Source: an uncultured Hungatella sp.
Lineage (GTDB): Bacteria > Bacillota > Clostridia > Lachnospirales > Lachnospiraceae
Length of the DNA: 52,177 nt
Reading direction: 5' to 3'
Assembly: GCA_910588325.1 (NCBI GenBank)
Contig: CAJUPP010000017.1
Coordinates: 1-52,177, forward strand
The notes under the pieces are model-generated. The model was not told the DNA's origin. It worked only from the letters and a program-made list of their open reading frames with translations, and did not search any database. Below, piece by piece: positions 8,146-16,786 of the stretch. Numbering within the stretch: the stretch's first letter is position 1; every line of letters starts with the position of its first letter. The translations under genes were made by a program, and so were the position numbers.

Positions 8146-9549
8146 ATGGAGAAGTATTTTTTGGCCGTAGATATCGGAGCGTCCAGCGGCCGTCATATTC
8201 TGGGGTGTGTAAGGGATGGACGGATGGAATTGGAGGAGATTTACCGGTTTCCTAATGGTATGAAGTCTGTGGATGGACAGCTGTGCTGGGATGTGGAAGA
8301 GTTATTTTCCCATATTAAGGCGGGGATGAAGAGGTGTAAAGAGATTGGTAAGATTCCGGTGAGTATGGGGATTGATACCTGGGCAGTGGATTATGTGCTG
8401 CTGGATGAGCAGGACAGAGTCGTGGGAAATACGGTAGGGTATCGGGACAGCCGGACCAAAGGGATGGACAATTTGGTGTATCAGGAGCTTCCTTTGGAGG
8501 AACTGTACCAGAGGACGGGAATCCAGAAACAGATTTTTAATACCATTTATCAGTTTATGGCAGTGAAGAAACAGCATCCGGAGTATCTGGAGACGGCCAA
8601 GACCATGTTGATGATTCCAGATTATTTTCACTATCGTCTAACTGGGGTGAAGAAGCAGGAGTATACCAATGCGACTACAACGCAGTTGGTGAATCCCATG
8701 ACCAATACCTGGGATTATGAATTGATTGAGCGGCTGGGATATCCGAAAGCGTGGTTTGGTCCCCTTTCCATGCCGGGAACGACGGTGGGGGGATTGACGC
8801 CGGAAGTTGAGGCTGAGGTGGGATTTTCGTGTCAGGTCGTACTTCCGGCTACTCATGATACGGGGTCAGCGGTGCTGGCGGTGCCATCCAATGAGTGGGA
8901 TGTGCTGTATATCAGTTCCGGTACCTGGTCTTTGATGGGGACGGAGAGGATGGAAGCGGATTGTTCGCTGGAGAGCATGAAGCGGAATTTTACCAATGAG
9001 GGTGGATATGAGTATCGGTTCCGTTATCTGAAAAATATTATGGGGCTTTGGATGATTCAGTCCGTGAAGAAAGAGCTGGCAGCGGCAGGACAGGATTACT
9101 CGTTTGGGGAAATCTGCGACATGGCGTCGAAGGAGACCATTTCTTCTTTAGTGGATTGTAATGACGACTGTTTCCTGGCTCCGGAAAGCATGATTCAGGC
9201 GGTGAAGGATTTCTGTGAGAAGGAAGGACAGCAGGTTCCAAAGACGCCAGCGCAGTTAGGGGCGGTGATTTACAATAGCCTTGCCAAGTGTTATGGGGAG
9301 ACCATTGAGGAGCTGGAGCAGGTGACGGGGAAGCATTATGGGCAGGTACATATTGTAGGCGGCGGCGCGAATGCGGATTATTTAAACCGGCTGACAGCGA
9401 AGTATACGGGAAGGCCGGTTTACGCCGGGCCTACGGAGGCTACGGCTATTGGAAACCTGACGGCGCAGATGATTGAGGCCGGGGAGTATGGGAGTCTTGC
9501 AGAGGCGAGGAGAGGGATATTTGAGTCGTTTGAGATTAAGAGGTATTAG
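8146..9549 (+). CDS. rhaB: Rhamnulokinase
   Basis: Phosphorylates L-rhamnulose to L-rhamnulose 1-phosphate with ATP in the cytoplasm. The 467 residues match the FGGY kinase family in length. The N-terminal phosphate motif is DIGASSGRH (residues ~9-17), followed by MGIDTWAVDYVLLD, PATHDTGSAV and the C-terminal adenosine motif VGGGANADYLNRL, all typical of RhaB. The ribosome binding site is GAAAGGAGAAGG. It is the first gene of the rhamnose operon. No rhamnose transporter lies in the cluster, so uptake must be encoded elsewhere. Confidence 0.95.
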   Translation: MEKYFLAVDIGASSGRHILGCVRDGRMELEEIYRFPNGMKSVDGQLCWDVEELFSHIKAGMKRCKEIGKIPVSMGIDTWAVDYVLLDEQDRVVGNTVGYRDSRTKGMDNLVYQELPLEELYQRTGIQKQIFNTIYQFMAVKKQHPEYLETAKTMLMIPDYFHYRLTGVKKQEYTNATTTQLVNPMTNTWDYELIERLGYPKAWFGPLSMPGTTVGGLTPEVEAEVGFSCQVVLPATHDTGSAVLAVPSNEWDVLYISSGTWSLMGTERMEADCSLESMKRNFTNEGGYEYRFRYLKNIMGLWMIQSVKKELAAAGQDYSFGEICDMASKETISSLVDCNDDCFLAPESMIQAVKDFCEKEGQQVPKTPAQLGAVIYNSLAKCYGETIEELEQVTGKHYGQVHIVGGGANADYLNRLTAKYTGRPVYAGPTEATAIGNLTAQMIEAGEYGSLAEARRGIFESFEIKRY

Positions 9550-9629
9550 GCAGAAGGGGCCGGGGGGCTAGAAAAGAACCATGATATATTGGTTAATTGG
9601 AAATTGAGATTGTAAGAAGGAGAGAGTTT

Positions 9630-9944
9630 ATGGTGAGGAAGGGATTTAAGATGTTTTTGTATCCGGGGATGGCAGAGGAGTATGAGAGACGCCATAACGC
9701 TTTGTGGGATGAGATGAAGGATATGATTCATGAGTATGGCGGGCACAATTATTCGATCTATCTGGATAAGGAGACCAATGTTCTCTATGGATATCTGGAA
9801 GTGGAGGATGAGGAGCTTTGGGCCAAATCGGCGGATACACCGATTAACCGTAAATGGTGGGATTTCATGGCGGATATTATGGAGACCAATGAGGACAACA
9901 GTCCGGTTTGTGTGGATTTGACGCCGGTGTTTCATTTGGATTAA
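9630..9944 (+). CDS. rhaM: L-rhamnose mutarotase
   Basis: Interconverts alpha- and beta-L-rhamnopyranose, giving the isomerase its preferred anomer. The start is set at ATG 9630, behind GAAGGAGAG. That gives 104 residues, exactly the family's usual size, and discards an upstream TTG extension. Typical RhaM features are visible: KMFLYPGMAEEYERRHNALWDEM with the conserved histidine, YSIYLD, LYGYLEVED and NRKWWDFMADIM. It lies 80 bp after rhaB and 82 bp before rhaA. Confidence 0.93.
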   Translation: MVRKGFKMFLYPGMAEEYERRHNALWDEMKDMIHEYGGHNYSIYLDKETNVLYGYLEVEDEELWAKSADTPINRKWWDFMADIMETNEDNSPVCVDLTPVFHLD

Positions 9945-9961
9945 TGGACGTAAATAAAATA

Positions 9962-9990
9962 TAACAGTTCAAGGGGTATCTAAACTGTTA
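9962..9990. repeat. 8-bp inverted repeat between rhaM and rhaA
   Basis: TAACAGTT (9962-9969) and AACTGTTA (9983-9990) are perfect inverted arms with a 13-nt loop. There is no T-run, so it is not a terminator. An mRNA processing or stability hairpin, or a second operator, are the options. Confidence 0.4.
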
Positions 9991-10026
9991 CAATAAAATA
10001 GTAAATTATATTAAGGAGGATTTCAC

Positions 10027-11277
10027 ATGACAATCAAGGAAAAATATGAGGTGGCAAGGGAAGCGTATAAAGGTATGGGAGTGGATACGGATGCGGCTCT
10101 GGAGGCTCTTAAGAAGATTCCGGTTTCCATGCACTGCTGGCAGGGGGATGACGTGGTAGGTTTTGACGGAGCGGGAGCGCTGTCAGGAGGTATTCAGACT
10201 ACGGGGAATTATCCAGGGAAGGCTGCAACACCAGAAGAATTGATGGCAGATATTGACAAAGCTTTAAGCCTGATTCCGGGAAAACACCGCATCAATCTTC
10301 ATGCAAGCTATGCTGTTTTTGAGGACGGGCAGGCAGTGGACAGAGATAAGATTGAGCCGAAACATTTTGCCAAGTGGGTGGAGTTTGCTAAGGAGAGAGG
10401 TTTGGGAATTGATTTTAATCCGACCTGTTTCTCTCATCCCAAGGCGGAGAATGGGACTTTGTCCAGCGAGATTTTGGAAGTTCGGAAGTTCTGGATTGAC
10501 CACTGCAAGGCATGCTTAAAGATTTCAGAATATATTGCAACGGAACTGGGAAACCCGGTGACTATGAATATCTGGATTCCCGATGGATTTAAGGATATTC
10601 CGGCGGATCGGACGGCACCCAGGGCCAGACTGAAGGATTCTCTGGACCAGATTATTTCTATTGGGTATGACAGAAGCAAGGTGTATGTGGCGGTGGAGTC
10701 CAAGGTGTTCGGAATCGGTATGGAAAGTTATACTGTGGGTTCCCATGAGTTTTATATGAATTATGCGGCGAAGAATGACCTTCTGTGTCTGCTGGATAAC
10801 GGGCATTATCATCCTACGGAAGTGGTTTCTGACAAGATTCCGTCCATGCTTCTGTTCTTTGACAAGGTGGCTCTTCATGTGACAAGATCCGTGCGCTGGG
10901 ACAGTGACCATGTGGTATTGTTTGATGATGAGACAAGGGAGATTGCAAAGGAGATTGTGAGAAACGGTGCAGACCGTGTTCTTCTGGCTCTTGACTTCTT
11001 TGACGCCAGCATTAACCGTATCTCCGCTTGGGTCGTGGGTATGAGAAATATGCAGAAGGCTCTGCTGTTTGCGCTTTTACAGCCGAATAAGGAGATGGCA
11101 AAGCTGCAGGAAGAGAGAAATTTCACTAAGATGATGATGATATCGGAGGAATTGAAATGTTATCCCTTTGGTGATGTCTGGAATTATTTCTGTGAGTTAA
11201 ATGGGGTTCCGGCGAAGGAAGATTGGTTTGAGGAAGTCTTAGCTTATGAGAAGGATGTTTTGAGCAAGAGACAGTAG
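10027..11277 (+). CDS. rhaA: L-rhamnose isomerase
   Basis: Isomerises L-rhamnose to L-rhamnulose; a manganese/zinc-dependent cytoplasmic TIM-barrel enzyme. The 416 residues match the family (E. coli ~419). Diagnostic stretches include PVSMHCWQGDDVVGF, GNYPGKA, INLHASYA, IDFNPTCFSHP, LDNGHYHPTEVV and RWDSDHVV, which hold the metal-binding histidines and aspartates. The ribosome binding site is AAGGAGG seven bases before the ATG. It is the third gene in the rhamnose operon. Confidence 0.96.
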   Translation: MTIKEKYEVAREAYKGMGVDTDAALEALKKIPVSMHCWQGDDVVGFDGAGALSGGIQTTGNYPGKAATPEELMADIDKALSLIPGKHRINLHASYAVFEDGQAVDRDKIEPKHFAKWVEFAKERGLGIDFNPTCFSHPKAENGTLSSEILEVRKFWIDHCKACLKISEYIATELGNPVTMNIWIPDGFKDIPADRTAPRARLKDSLDQIISIGYDRSKVYVAVESKVFGIGMESYTVGSHEFYMNYAAKNDLLCLLDNGHYHPTEVVSDKIPSMLLFFDKVALHVTRSVRWDSDHVVLFDDETREIAKEIVRNGADRVLLALDFFDASINRISAWVVGMRNMQKALLFALLQPNKEMAKLQEERNFTKMMMISEELKCYPFGDVWNYFCELNGVPAKEDWFEEVLAYEKDVLSKRQ

Positions 11278-11337
11278 CGGGTGGACCTTTTGTGATTGAA
11301 TGAACATGTATAGGAGAAGGAAAGGCAGGATAAACAC

Positions 11338-12165
11338 ATGAAGGTTTTAGAAGCAGGATTCGTGCAGGGATTTATCCGGATGTGCGATGATGGATTTAAA
11401 CAGAATTGGCATGAGAGAAACGGCGGCAATTTAAGCTACCGCATAAAGACAGAGGAAATAGAGTCTGTGAAAGAGGAGCTGTCCTATGAAAATCCGTGGC
11501 AGGCCATCGGAACCAGTGTTCCAAAGCTTGCAGGGGAGTATTTTCTGGTGACTGGAAGCGGCAAATATTTCCGCAACGTGATTTTGGACGCTGCAGCCAA
11601 TATCTGTATCATTGAGGTGGATGATAAGGGAGAGAATTTCCGGATCTGCTGGGGACTGGTGAACGGAGGCAGACCTACCAGTGAGCTGCCGTCCCATCTG
11701 ATGAACCATGAGGTGAAGAAGGCGGCTACCGGCGGCAGGCACAGGGTCATCTATCATGCCCACCCGACCAACACCATTGCGCTGACTTTCGTATTGCCTT
11801 TGGAGGATAAGGTGTTTACGAGAGAGCTTTGGGAGATGGCTACAGAATGTCCGGTAGTGTTCCCGGATGGCGTAGGTGTAGTAGGATGGATGGTGCCAGG
11901 GGGCAGGGATATCGCTGTGGCTACCAGCGAACTGATGAAGAAGTACGATGTGGCCATCTGGGCCCATCACGGTATGTTCTGCTCCGGGGAGGATTTTGAT
12001 CTGACCTTTGGCCTGATGCATACGGTGGAGAAATCTGCTGAGATATTGGTGAAGGTGCTGTCTATCCGGCCGGATAAGCTGCAGACGATCTCTCCTCAGA
12101 ATTTCAGGGATTTGGCTGTAGATTTTAAGGTGACGCTGCCGGAAGAATTTTTGTATGAGAAATAG
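11338..12165 (+). CDS. rhaD: Rhamnulose-1-phosphate aldolase
   Basis: Class II zinc aldolase that splits L-rhamnulose 1-phosphate into dihydroxyacetone phosphate and L-lactaldehyde. The 275 residues match RhaD. The zinc ligands appear as HAH (H140 and H142) and in WAHHGMF (~H210), with the catalytic glutamate in GRPTSELPSH (~E117). The phosphate-binding stretch VTGSGKYF is present. It is the last gene of the rhamnose operon, 60 bp after rhaA and followed by a terminator. No lactaldehyde reductase or dehydrogenase gene is adjacent. Confidence 0.95.
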   Translation: MKVLEAGFVQGFIRMCDDGFKQNWHERNGGNLSYRIKTEEIESVKEELSYENPWQAIGTSVPKLAGEYFLVTGSGKYFRNVILDAAANICIIEVDDKGENFRICWGLVNGGRPTSELPSHLMNHEVKKAATGGRHRVIYHAHPTNTIALTFVLPLEDKVFTRELWEMATECPVVFPDGVGVVGWMVPGGRDIAVATSELMKKYDVAIWAHHGMFCSGEDFDLTFGLMHTVEKSAEILVKVLSIRPDKLQTISPQNFRDLAVDFKVTLPEEFLYEK

Positions 12166-12169
12166 AGAT

Positions 12170-12210
12170 AAGCGAGCCCAGGATACCAACTCTATCCTGG
12201 GCTTTGCTTT
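12170..12210. terminator. Terminator after rhaD
   Basis: AGCCCAGGATA (12175-12185) pairs with TATCCTGGGCT (12193-12203) over 11 bp with a 7-nt loop. The stem can be extended by AAGC/GCTT after a small bulge, and a T-rich tail follows. It sits between convergent operons and may serve both. Confidence 0.75.
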
Positions 12211-12261
12211 GATGCTAAGAAGACGGAAGGCTTTGGCATTGCTCTGTAAACCAAGCATCCG

Positions 12262-13467
12262 CTATTTGCGCTGCTGCGCTGCCAGCCATTGGAACCGGGT
12301 AACAGGCTTTCCAGCCAGTATGACCGGCTGGCCGTCAAAATCATAATTTTCCTTGTCTGCCAGCCCTAATGTCCAACAGGCATGGTTAACTATTTTAAAG
12401 GGAGGACGGTCATTGATGTAAGTAAGATGAACATTTTTTGCACCTGCATCCTTCAGTCTATGATAGGTGGGGACAGAAGTCTCTTCAGGATTTACCACAC
12501 TGTCTGTCATGGCGTGAAGCATCCAGACAGGTATGTGGCAGATGGAGGAAATCTGCTGGTTGGTAATCGTTTCATCGTAGAGGGCTTCACACATGGGATA
12601 GGCGGCTGCGAAGAAATCAGGGTAATCAATCAGCATTCTCATAGTCATGAATCCGCCGTTTGAGCATCCGCCGATGTAAATCCGATTCCGGTCAATCTCA
12701 TGGATTTGGACAAATTCATCAATCAGTACTTTCAGGGCAGAGACATACATACTTTTTCCGGTACGTCCGTAGGTATGGGAGCCGTCGTCCATCCACATGG
12801 TAGGGCATTGGGGAGCCAGCACCCATGCAGCGCCGAAATAATCCTGTACTTTATCGGAAGACAGGGCTACCACCTCATTGCCCATATATGCGATTCGCGG
12901 ATCTGTGCCGCCTTCCCCGGCGCCGTGAAGCCAGATAATCAGAGGCCGCCTGCCATTGCCTTTGGGGGTGAAAAAGCCGTATCTCAGCGGAAGCTTTTCA
13001 TAAGAAGATATGCCGTGGCTCCACATGCTTGTCTGTGGACAGAGGATGTCTCCCGGCTCATCAAATACCATACCGACCATAACGTCTAATTCTTTTGTCT
13101 GCGTCACACGGAAAATGCAGTCCACAAATTTGCTGTGATCCAATGAACCTACAATGGTCTTGGAAAGCCAGTCGTTCATGTCAAGCTCCAGGGTGATAAA
13201 TCTGCTTTTCCGTACAGGTTCTCCATCTTTGGTGGAGGGATAAGCTGCCAGAATTGTGCGGTAGCCTGCAGATTTTTTCAATTCTTTTTCATACCATACC
13301 GGGCGGGAACAGACGATATCGCCATGTTCATCCCTGCGCTCCGTATACACAGAGAAACAGTCTTTTTTTACATCTAACAGATCAGCTTCCTCCGGAAGGT
13401 GAAGGATCAGCCGCCTTACCTGAGTTCCCAGTTCGTTTACATACCATTCCATATCGTATGAATACAT
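12262..13467 (-). CDS. Alpha/beta-hydrolase (prolyl-oligopeptidase-like) carbohydrate esterase
   Basis: A 401-residue cytoplasmic hydrolase. The first ~150 residues look like a beta-rich accessory region. The rest is an alpha/beta-hydrolase with oxyanion segment LHGAGEGG (~180-187), nucleophile elbow GCSNGG (S269), acid MTD (D322) and histidine in NHACW (H362). This pattern is common in predicted esterases of the S9/PHB-depolymerase-like type found with plant-glycan enzymes. It is encoded 27 bp downstream of the GH140-like gene on the same strand, so deacylation of a plant oligosaccharide is a reasonable inference. The exact substrate is unknown. Confidence 0.75.
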   Translation of the reverse strand: MYSYDMEWYVNELGTQVRRLILHLPEEADLLDVKKDCFSVYTERRDEHGDIVCSRPVWYEKELKKSAGYRTILAAYPSTKDGEPVRKSRFITLELDMNDWLSKTIVGSLDHSKFVDCIFRVTQTKELDVMVGMVFDEPGDILCPQTSMWSHGISSYEKLPLRYGFFTPKGNGRRPLIIWLHGAGEGGTDPRIAYMGNEVVALSSDKVQDYFGAAWVLAPQCPTMWMDDGSHTYGRTGKSMYVSALKVLIDEFVQIHEIDRNRIYIGGCSNGGFMTMRMLIDYPDFFAAAYPMCEALYDETITNQQISSICHIPVWMLHAMTDSVVNPEETSVPTYHRLKDAGAKNVHLTYINDRPPFKIVNHACWTLGLADKENYDFDGQPVILAGKPVTRFQWLAAQQRK

Positions 13468-13494
13468 GTCATTCCTCCTGCTTTTATATAATGA

Positions 13495-14940
13495 TTACCA
13501 GTCAAAAACTCTGCCTGTCTGCTTTTCTTCCATATGGTAATAGGTACCCTCTTTTATGGGACGACCTGTTTTTTCGCTCATTACAATCAGAAGCCAGTCC
13601 TCCTTGGGGCCGGAGGAAGGAGCGCATACATGAATACCGCCCTCTGTAACAGGGACAGTATCTGCCTGTGCAGTATGACATTTTCCATCCCGCGGATTCC
13701 ACCACCAGATATATACCTGGTTTTCAGACAAATGAAGCCGGTCTGTTCTCAGTACACAGCTTCCGCCGCTGGGAAGATATGCGCACAGAAATCTGCCTTC
13801 AGGGTGTACACATGCCTGGATATGCTGATTCATGTCTTCAGACTGGCTTTCCTGTATGATAGATTCCTGGGATGGCAGACAGGTCATTGTATTTAAGGAG
13901 TCCATAAAATCCCTCAGATACTTCATCTGCTGTGACCCTTCAGAATCCAGGGCTTCAAACCAGCTGTTTTTCAAGACAGAAGTTTTCTCTTTTTCCGAGA
14001 CGTTGCACCAGACACAGGAATGTCCGTATGTATGTCCGAATGACCCTGCTAACAGACTCCAGTATGCCCGCTTGCGAACCATCCAGGTGTCGTGGAAGGA
14101 ATCGCCTGTAGGCGGCCAGGAGGTGGGCATCAGCTCATAGGCAGGCTCACCGTCCCACACTGGGCGAATATGAAAACGATCATATTCCGTTTTTACAAGC
14201 TGGTAATTTTTGGCTATGAGGCCGTGGCCGGACTGGAGCATGACAAAACGTATCCATGGCTCTTCCTCTGGCCAATAGGACAGGGAGGAGCATTCTCCGG
14301 TCTGCCTTTCATGGCAGGCGTGATAGGTTATGAGAAGATCATCCCATACCGGACCTGGGGTGCGGGAGTCAGCATCCTTTCCCGTAAGGCCCTTTGCAAG
14401 GCCTTCTGCCATGGATCGCCATACTTGTCTGTAATCAATGCCTTTGTGGACAGGCTGGCGGTCGCCTCCCAGGCACCAGATAATATGGTTTTTCTTTTGG
14501 TAGCGGTTTCCGATCCACTGTCCGTAACGGTATGCATTTTCTTCTGTGACGGTCTTTGGAAATGTTTTACCTGCCCAGTTGTCCCCCACAATCAGCTGTC
14601 CCCATGCCGGGAGCAGGAGGACATAAAAACCATAGGCTTCTGCTGTATCTAAGATCCAATCCAGATATTTAAAATAGGCTTCATTAGGGGTGTCGAGGCA
14701 ATCGTTGAGAAGCGCTTTCTCACCTGCCGGAGTTCGCATCTCTACATCCATCTCAGGGTCAAGAGCCACAATCTGCAGCACCGTAAAACCCTGACTTTTC
14801 CGTTTCTGCATTAGGTAGGTGACATCATCCCATTTCATGCGCTGAGGCATAGTCCACACGGTGTCTGCCAGCCAGACAAATGGCGTGTTGTCGCTTTTGA
14901 CGAAGTAGCGTCCATTTTCAGATATTTTTAACTTTTCCAT
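13495..14940 (-). CDS. DUF4038/GH140-like glycoside hydrolase
   Basis: A 481-residue protein without a signal peptide, matching the DUF4038 TIM-barrel family with a C-terminal Collagen_bind_2-type beta domain. Pattern evidence: FVWLADTVWTMPQRM near the N-terminus, FTVLQIVALDPEMD, IIWCLGGDRQP, PVWDGEPAYE (candidate catalytic Glu) and GHTYGHSCVW; the tail IYIWWWNPRDG is beta-domain. Characterised members of CAZy GH140 are apiosidases acting on rhamnogalacturonan II. That fits the neighbouring rhamnose operon, but apiosidase specificity is inference. ATG 14940 follows AGAAAGGAAAC, and the gene is transcribed with the esterase downstream. Confidence 0.75.
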   Translation of the reverse strand: MEKLKISENGRYFVKSDNTPFVWLADTVWTMPQRMKWDDVTYLMQKRKSQGFTVLQIVALDPEMDVEMRTPAGEKALLNDCLDTPNEAYFKYLDWILDTAEAYGFYVLLLPAWGQLIVGDNWAGKTFPKTVTEENAYRYGQWIGNRYQKKNHIIWCLGGDRQPVHKGIDYRQVWRSMAEGLAKGLTGKDADSRTPGPVWDDLLITYHACHERQTGECSSLSYWPEEEPWIRFVMLQSGHGLIAKNYQLVKTEYDRFHIRPVWDGEPAYELMPTSWPPTGDSFHDTWMVRKRAYWSLLAGSFGHTYGHSCVWCNVSEKEKTSVLKNSWFEALDSEGSQQMKYLRDFMDSLNTMTCLPSQESIIQESQSEDMNQHIQACVHPEGRFLCAYLPSGGSCVLRTDRLHLSENQVYIWWWNPRDGKCHTAQADTVPVTEGGIHVCAPSSGPKEDWLLIVMSEKTGRPIKEGTYYHMEEKQTGRVFDW

Positions 14941-14993
14941 GGAGTTATGTTTCCTTTCTATTGTTTTTGAAAGAAATATTGGCGGATTTCTTT

Positions 14994-15031
14994 GTTATAG
15001 TAAGTATAACATGGCTTGATTTAAAATTCAA
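14994..15031 (-). promoter_or_regulatory. Promoter of the GH140-esterase operon with an overlapping inverted repeat
   Basis: On the minus strand there is -35 TTGAAT (15026-15031), a 17-bp spacer and -10 TATACT (15003-15008). GTTATA/TATAAC arms (14994-14999 and 15005-15010) form a palindrome over the -10 box and could be a repressor site. Confidence 0.6.
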
Positions 15032-15122
15032 CTAAAAAATTTAATTACTATTTAGAAAATTTATTAAATAGTTTAACACAAAGAAATGGACGCTGGAAAG
15101 AGAGAGGTCATTTAATTAATGC

Positions 15123-15151
15123 TTTACACCCTATCCGCTATCAACTATAAT
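15123..15151 (+). promoter_or_regulatory. Promoter of the fchA-folD operon
   Basis: TTTACA (15123-15128), a 17-bp spacer and TATAAT (15146-15151), about 39 bp before the fchA start codon. Confidence 0.7.
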
Positions 15152-15189
15152 AAAGGAACTAATAACGCTTCCATAAAAGGAGAAATCAC

Positions 15190-15822
15190 ATGATAAAAGA
15201 ACAAAAAATCGACGAGTTTTTAGAGGCCTTAAGTTCCAGACAGCCGGTTCCCGGCGGCGGCGGAGCATCAGCCCTCTCCGGTGCATTGGCGTCGGCCCTG
15301 GGGTTGATGGTAGGGAATCTGACTGTGGGAAAGAAGAAATATGCGGACGTGGAAGAAGAGGTTCAGGGTATGATGAGACGCCTGGAGCAGCTTCAGAAGG
15401 ACATGGCCTCTCTGGCGGACCGGGATGCAAAAGTTTTTGCCCCTCTGGCAGCAGCCTATGGGCTTCCCTCCGGTACGGAAGAGGAACGGGCTCATAAGGA
15501 ACAGGTGATGGAGAAGAATCTTTTGGCGGCAAGCCTGGTTCCCATGGAGATTATGGAAAAAGCGTACGAGATGCTTGAGCTGCTGGCCGGACTTGAGCAG
15601 AAGGGAAGCGTGATGGCGGTCAGCGATGTGGGGGTGGCGGTACAATTTGCAAGGACAGCCCTTACGGGAGCGGTGATGAATGTGTATATCAATACGAAAT
15701 CCATGAAGAACCGTGATAAGGCAGAAGAGTTGAATCGGAAAGCAGACCGGCTGATGGAAAGCGGAACGAAACGGGCAGATACGATTTATGATAAAGTGAA
15801 GAAGCGCCTGAGAAAAGTTTAA
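15190..15822 (+). CDS. fchA: Methenyltetrahydrofolate cyclohydrolase (FTCD cyclodeaminase domain)
   Basis: A 210-residue all-helical protein of the formiminotransferase-cyclodeaminase C-terminal family. The Gly-rich substrate motif PVPGGGGASALSGALASALG is at residues ~20-40, and VALGNLT-like VGNLTVGKK follows. Stand-alone versions in clostridia hydrolyse methenyl-THF or act as formimino-THF cyclodeaminase. Since folD is the next gene, a role in the one-carbon folate pool is likely rather than histidine breakdown, for which no hut genes are present. The ribosome binding site is AAAAGGAGA. Confidence 0.85.
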   Translation: MIKEQKIDEFLEALSSRQPVPGGGGASALSGALASALGLMVGNLTVGKKKYADVEEEVQGMMRRLEQLQKDMASLADRDAKVFAPLAAAYGLPSGTEEERAHKEQVMEKNLLAASLVPMEIMEKAYEMLELLAGLEQKGSVMAVSDVGVAVQFARTALTGAVMNVYINTKSMKNRDKAEELNRKADRLMESGTKRADTIYDKVKKRLRKV

Positions 15823-15899
15823 GCTCAAAAGGGCTGCACAGCTATGTTGCGCAGTCGGAGAGCAGTGAGACATAACAGGATGATATGAAAGGACATGGT

Positions 15900-16760
15900 A
15901 TGAGAATATTAAGGGGAGCAGAGGTATCTGCCAGGATAAAAGAACAGGTTAGGGAAGAATTGGAGAAACTGCAGGTAAAAAGACCTGGTTTTGTGCCGAA
16001 GCTGGCCATTGTACGTTTAGGAGAAAATCCAGATGACGTGTCTTATGAACGGGGAGCCATAAAGAAAATGGAAAATTTCGGCCTGCAGGCCCAGTCCTAT
16101 AGTTTTCCTCAGGACATCAGCAATGAGGAATTTAAAGCCAGATTTAGGGAGATCAATGAAAATCCAGATGTGACGGGGATTTTGCTGTTAAAACCTCTTC
16201 CAAAGCAGATTCAGGAGAAAGAGATTGACCGTATGATTCTGCCGGAAAAAGATTTGGACGGTATCTCTCCGGTAAATATGGCGAAGATATTTATGGGAGA
16301 TGGCACAGGCTTTGCCCCCTGTACGGCGGAGGCTGTGGTTGAGGTGCTGAAAGCTAACGAGATTCCCATTGCAGGAAAAAAAATAACAATCGTAGGACGA
16401 AGCCTGATTGTGGGAAAACCGTTGTCTATGCTGATGATGAAAGAAAACGGAACGGTGACAGTGTGCCATACCAAGACCTTGGATCTTGCGGGAACCTGCA
16501 GGCAGGCGGAGATTCTTGTGGCGGCTGCCGGAAAGGCCAAGATGTTAAAAGAAGAGCATGTGGGACAGGATGCCGTGGTTATTGATGTGGGTATCCATGT
16601 GAATGATGAGGGGAAATTGTGCGGAGACGTGGATTTTGATTCCATAAAGGATAAGGCATCAGCAGCCACACCGGTTCCCGGAGGGGTAGGCACTGTGACG
16701 ACGGCGGTATTGGCAAAGCATCTGGTACAGGCAGGGATGCTGATGACGGGAAAAGGATGA
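15900..16760 (+). CDS. folD: Bifunctional methylene-THF dehydrogenase/methenyl-THF cyclohydrolase
   Basis: Oxidises 5,10-methylene-THF with NADP and hydrolyses the product to 10-formyl-THF. The start at ATG 15900 is chosen because GAAAGGA lies eight bases upstream; an in-frame ATG at 15885 lacks one. This gives 286 residues, the standard length. Family motifs seen are YERGAIKKMENFGL (with the catalytic lysine), LLLKPLPKQI, PEKDLDGIS, PCTAEAVVEVL, GRSLIVGKPLSMLM and TPVPGGVGTVTTAVL. It is in one operon with fchA. Confidence 0.95.
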   Translation: MRILRGAEVSARIKEQVREELEKLQVKRPGFVPKLAIVRLGENPDDVSYERGAIKKMENFGLQAQSYSFPQDISNEEFKARFREINENPDVTGILLLKPLPKQIQEKEIDRMILPEKDLDGISPVNMAKIFMGDGTGFAPCTAEAVVEVLKANEIPIAGKKITIVGRSLIVGKPLSMLMMKENGTVTVCHTKTLDLAGTCRQAEILVAAAGKAKMLKEEHVGQDAVVIDVGIHVNDEGKLCGDVDFDSIKDKASAATPVPGGVGTVTTAVLAKHLVQAGMLMTGKG

Positions 16761-16786
16761 GGAATATGATTGTGAGGAGGAAAATC

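Noticed and set aside
13254..14652. Several long frames antisense to the esterase and GH140-like genes
   Set aside because: They lack ribosome binding sites and family motifs; the minus-strand genes explain the sequence.
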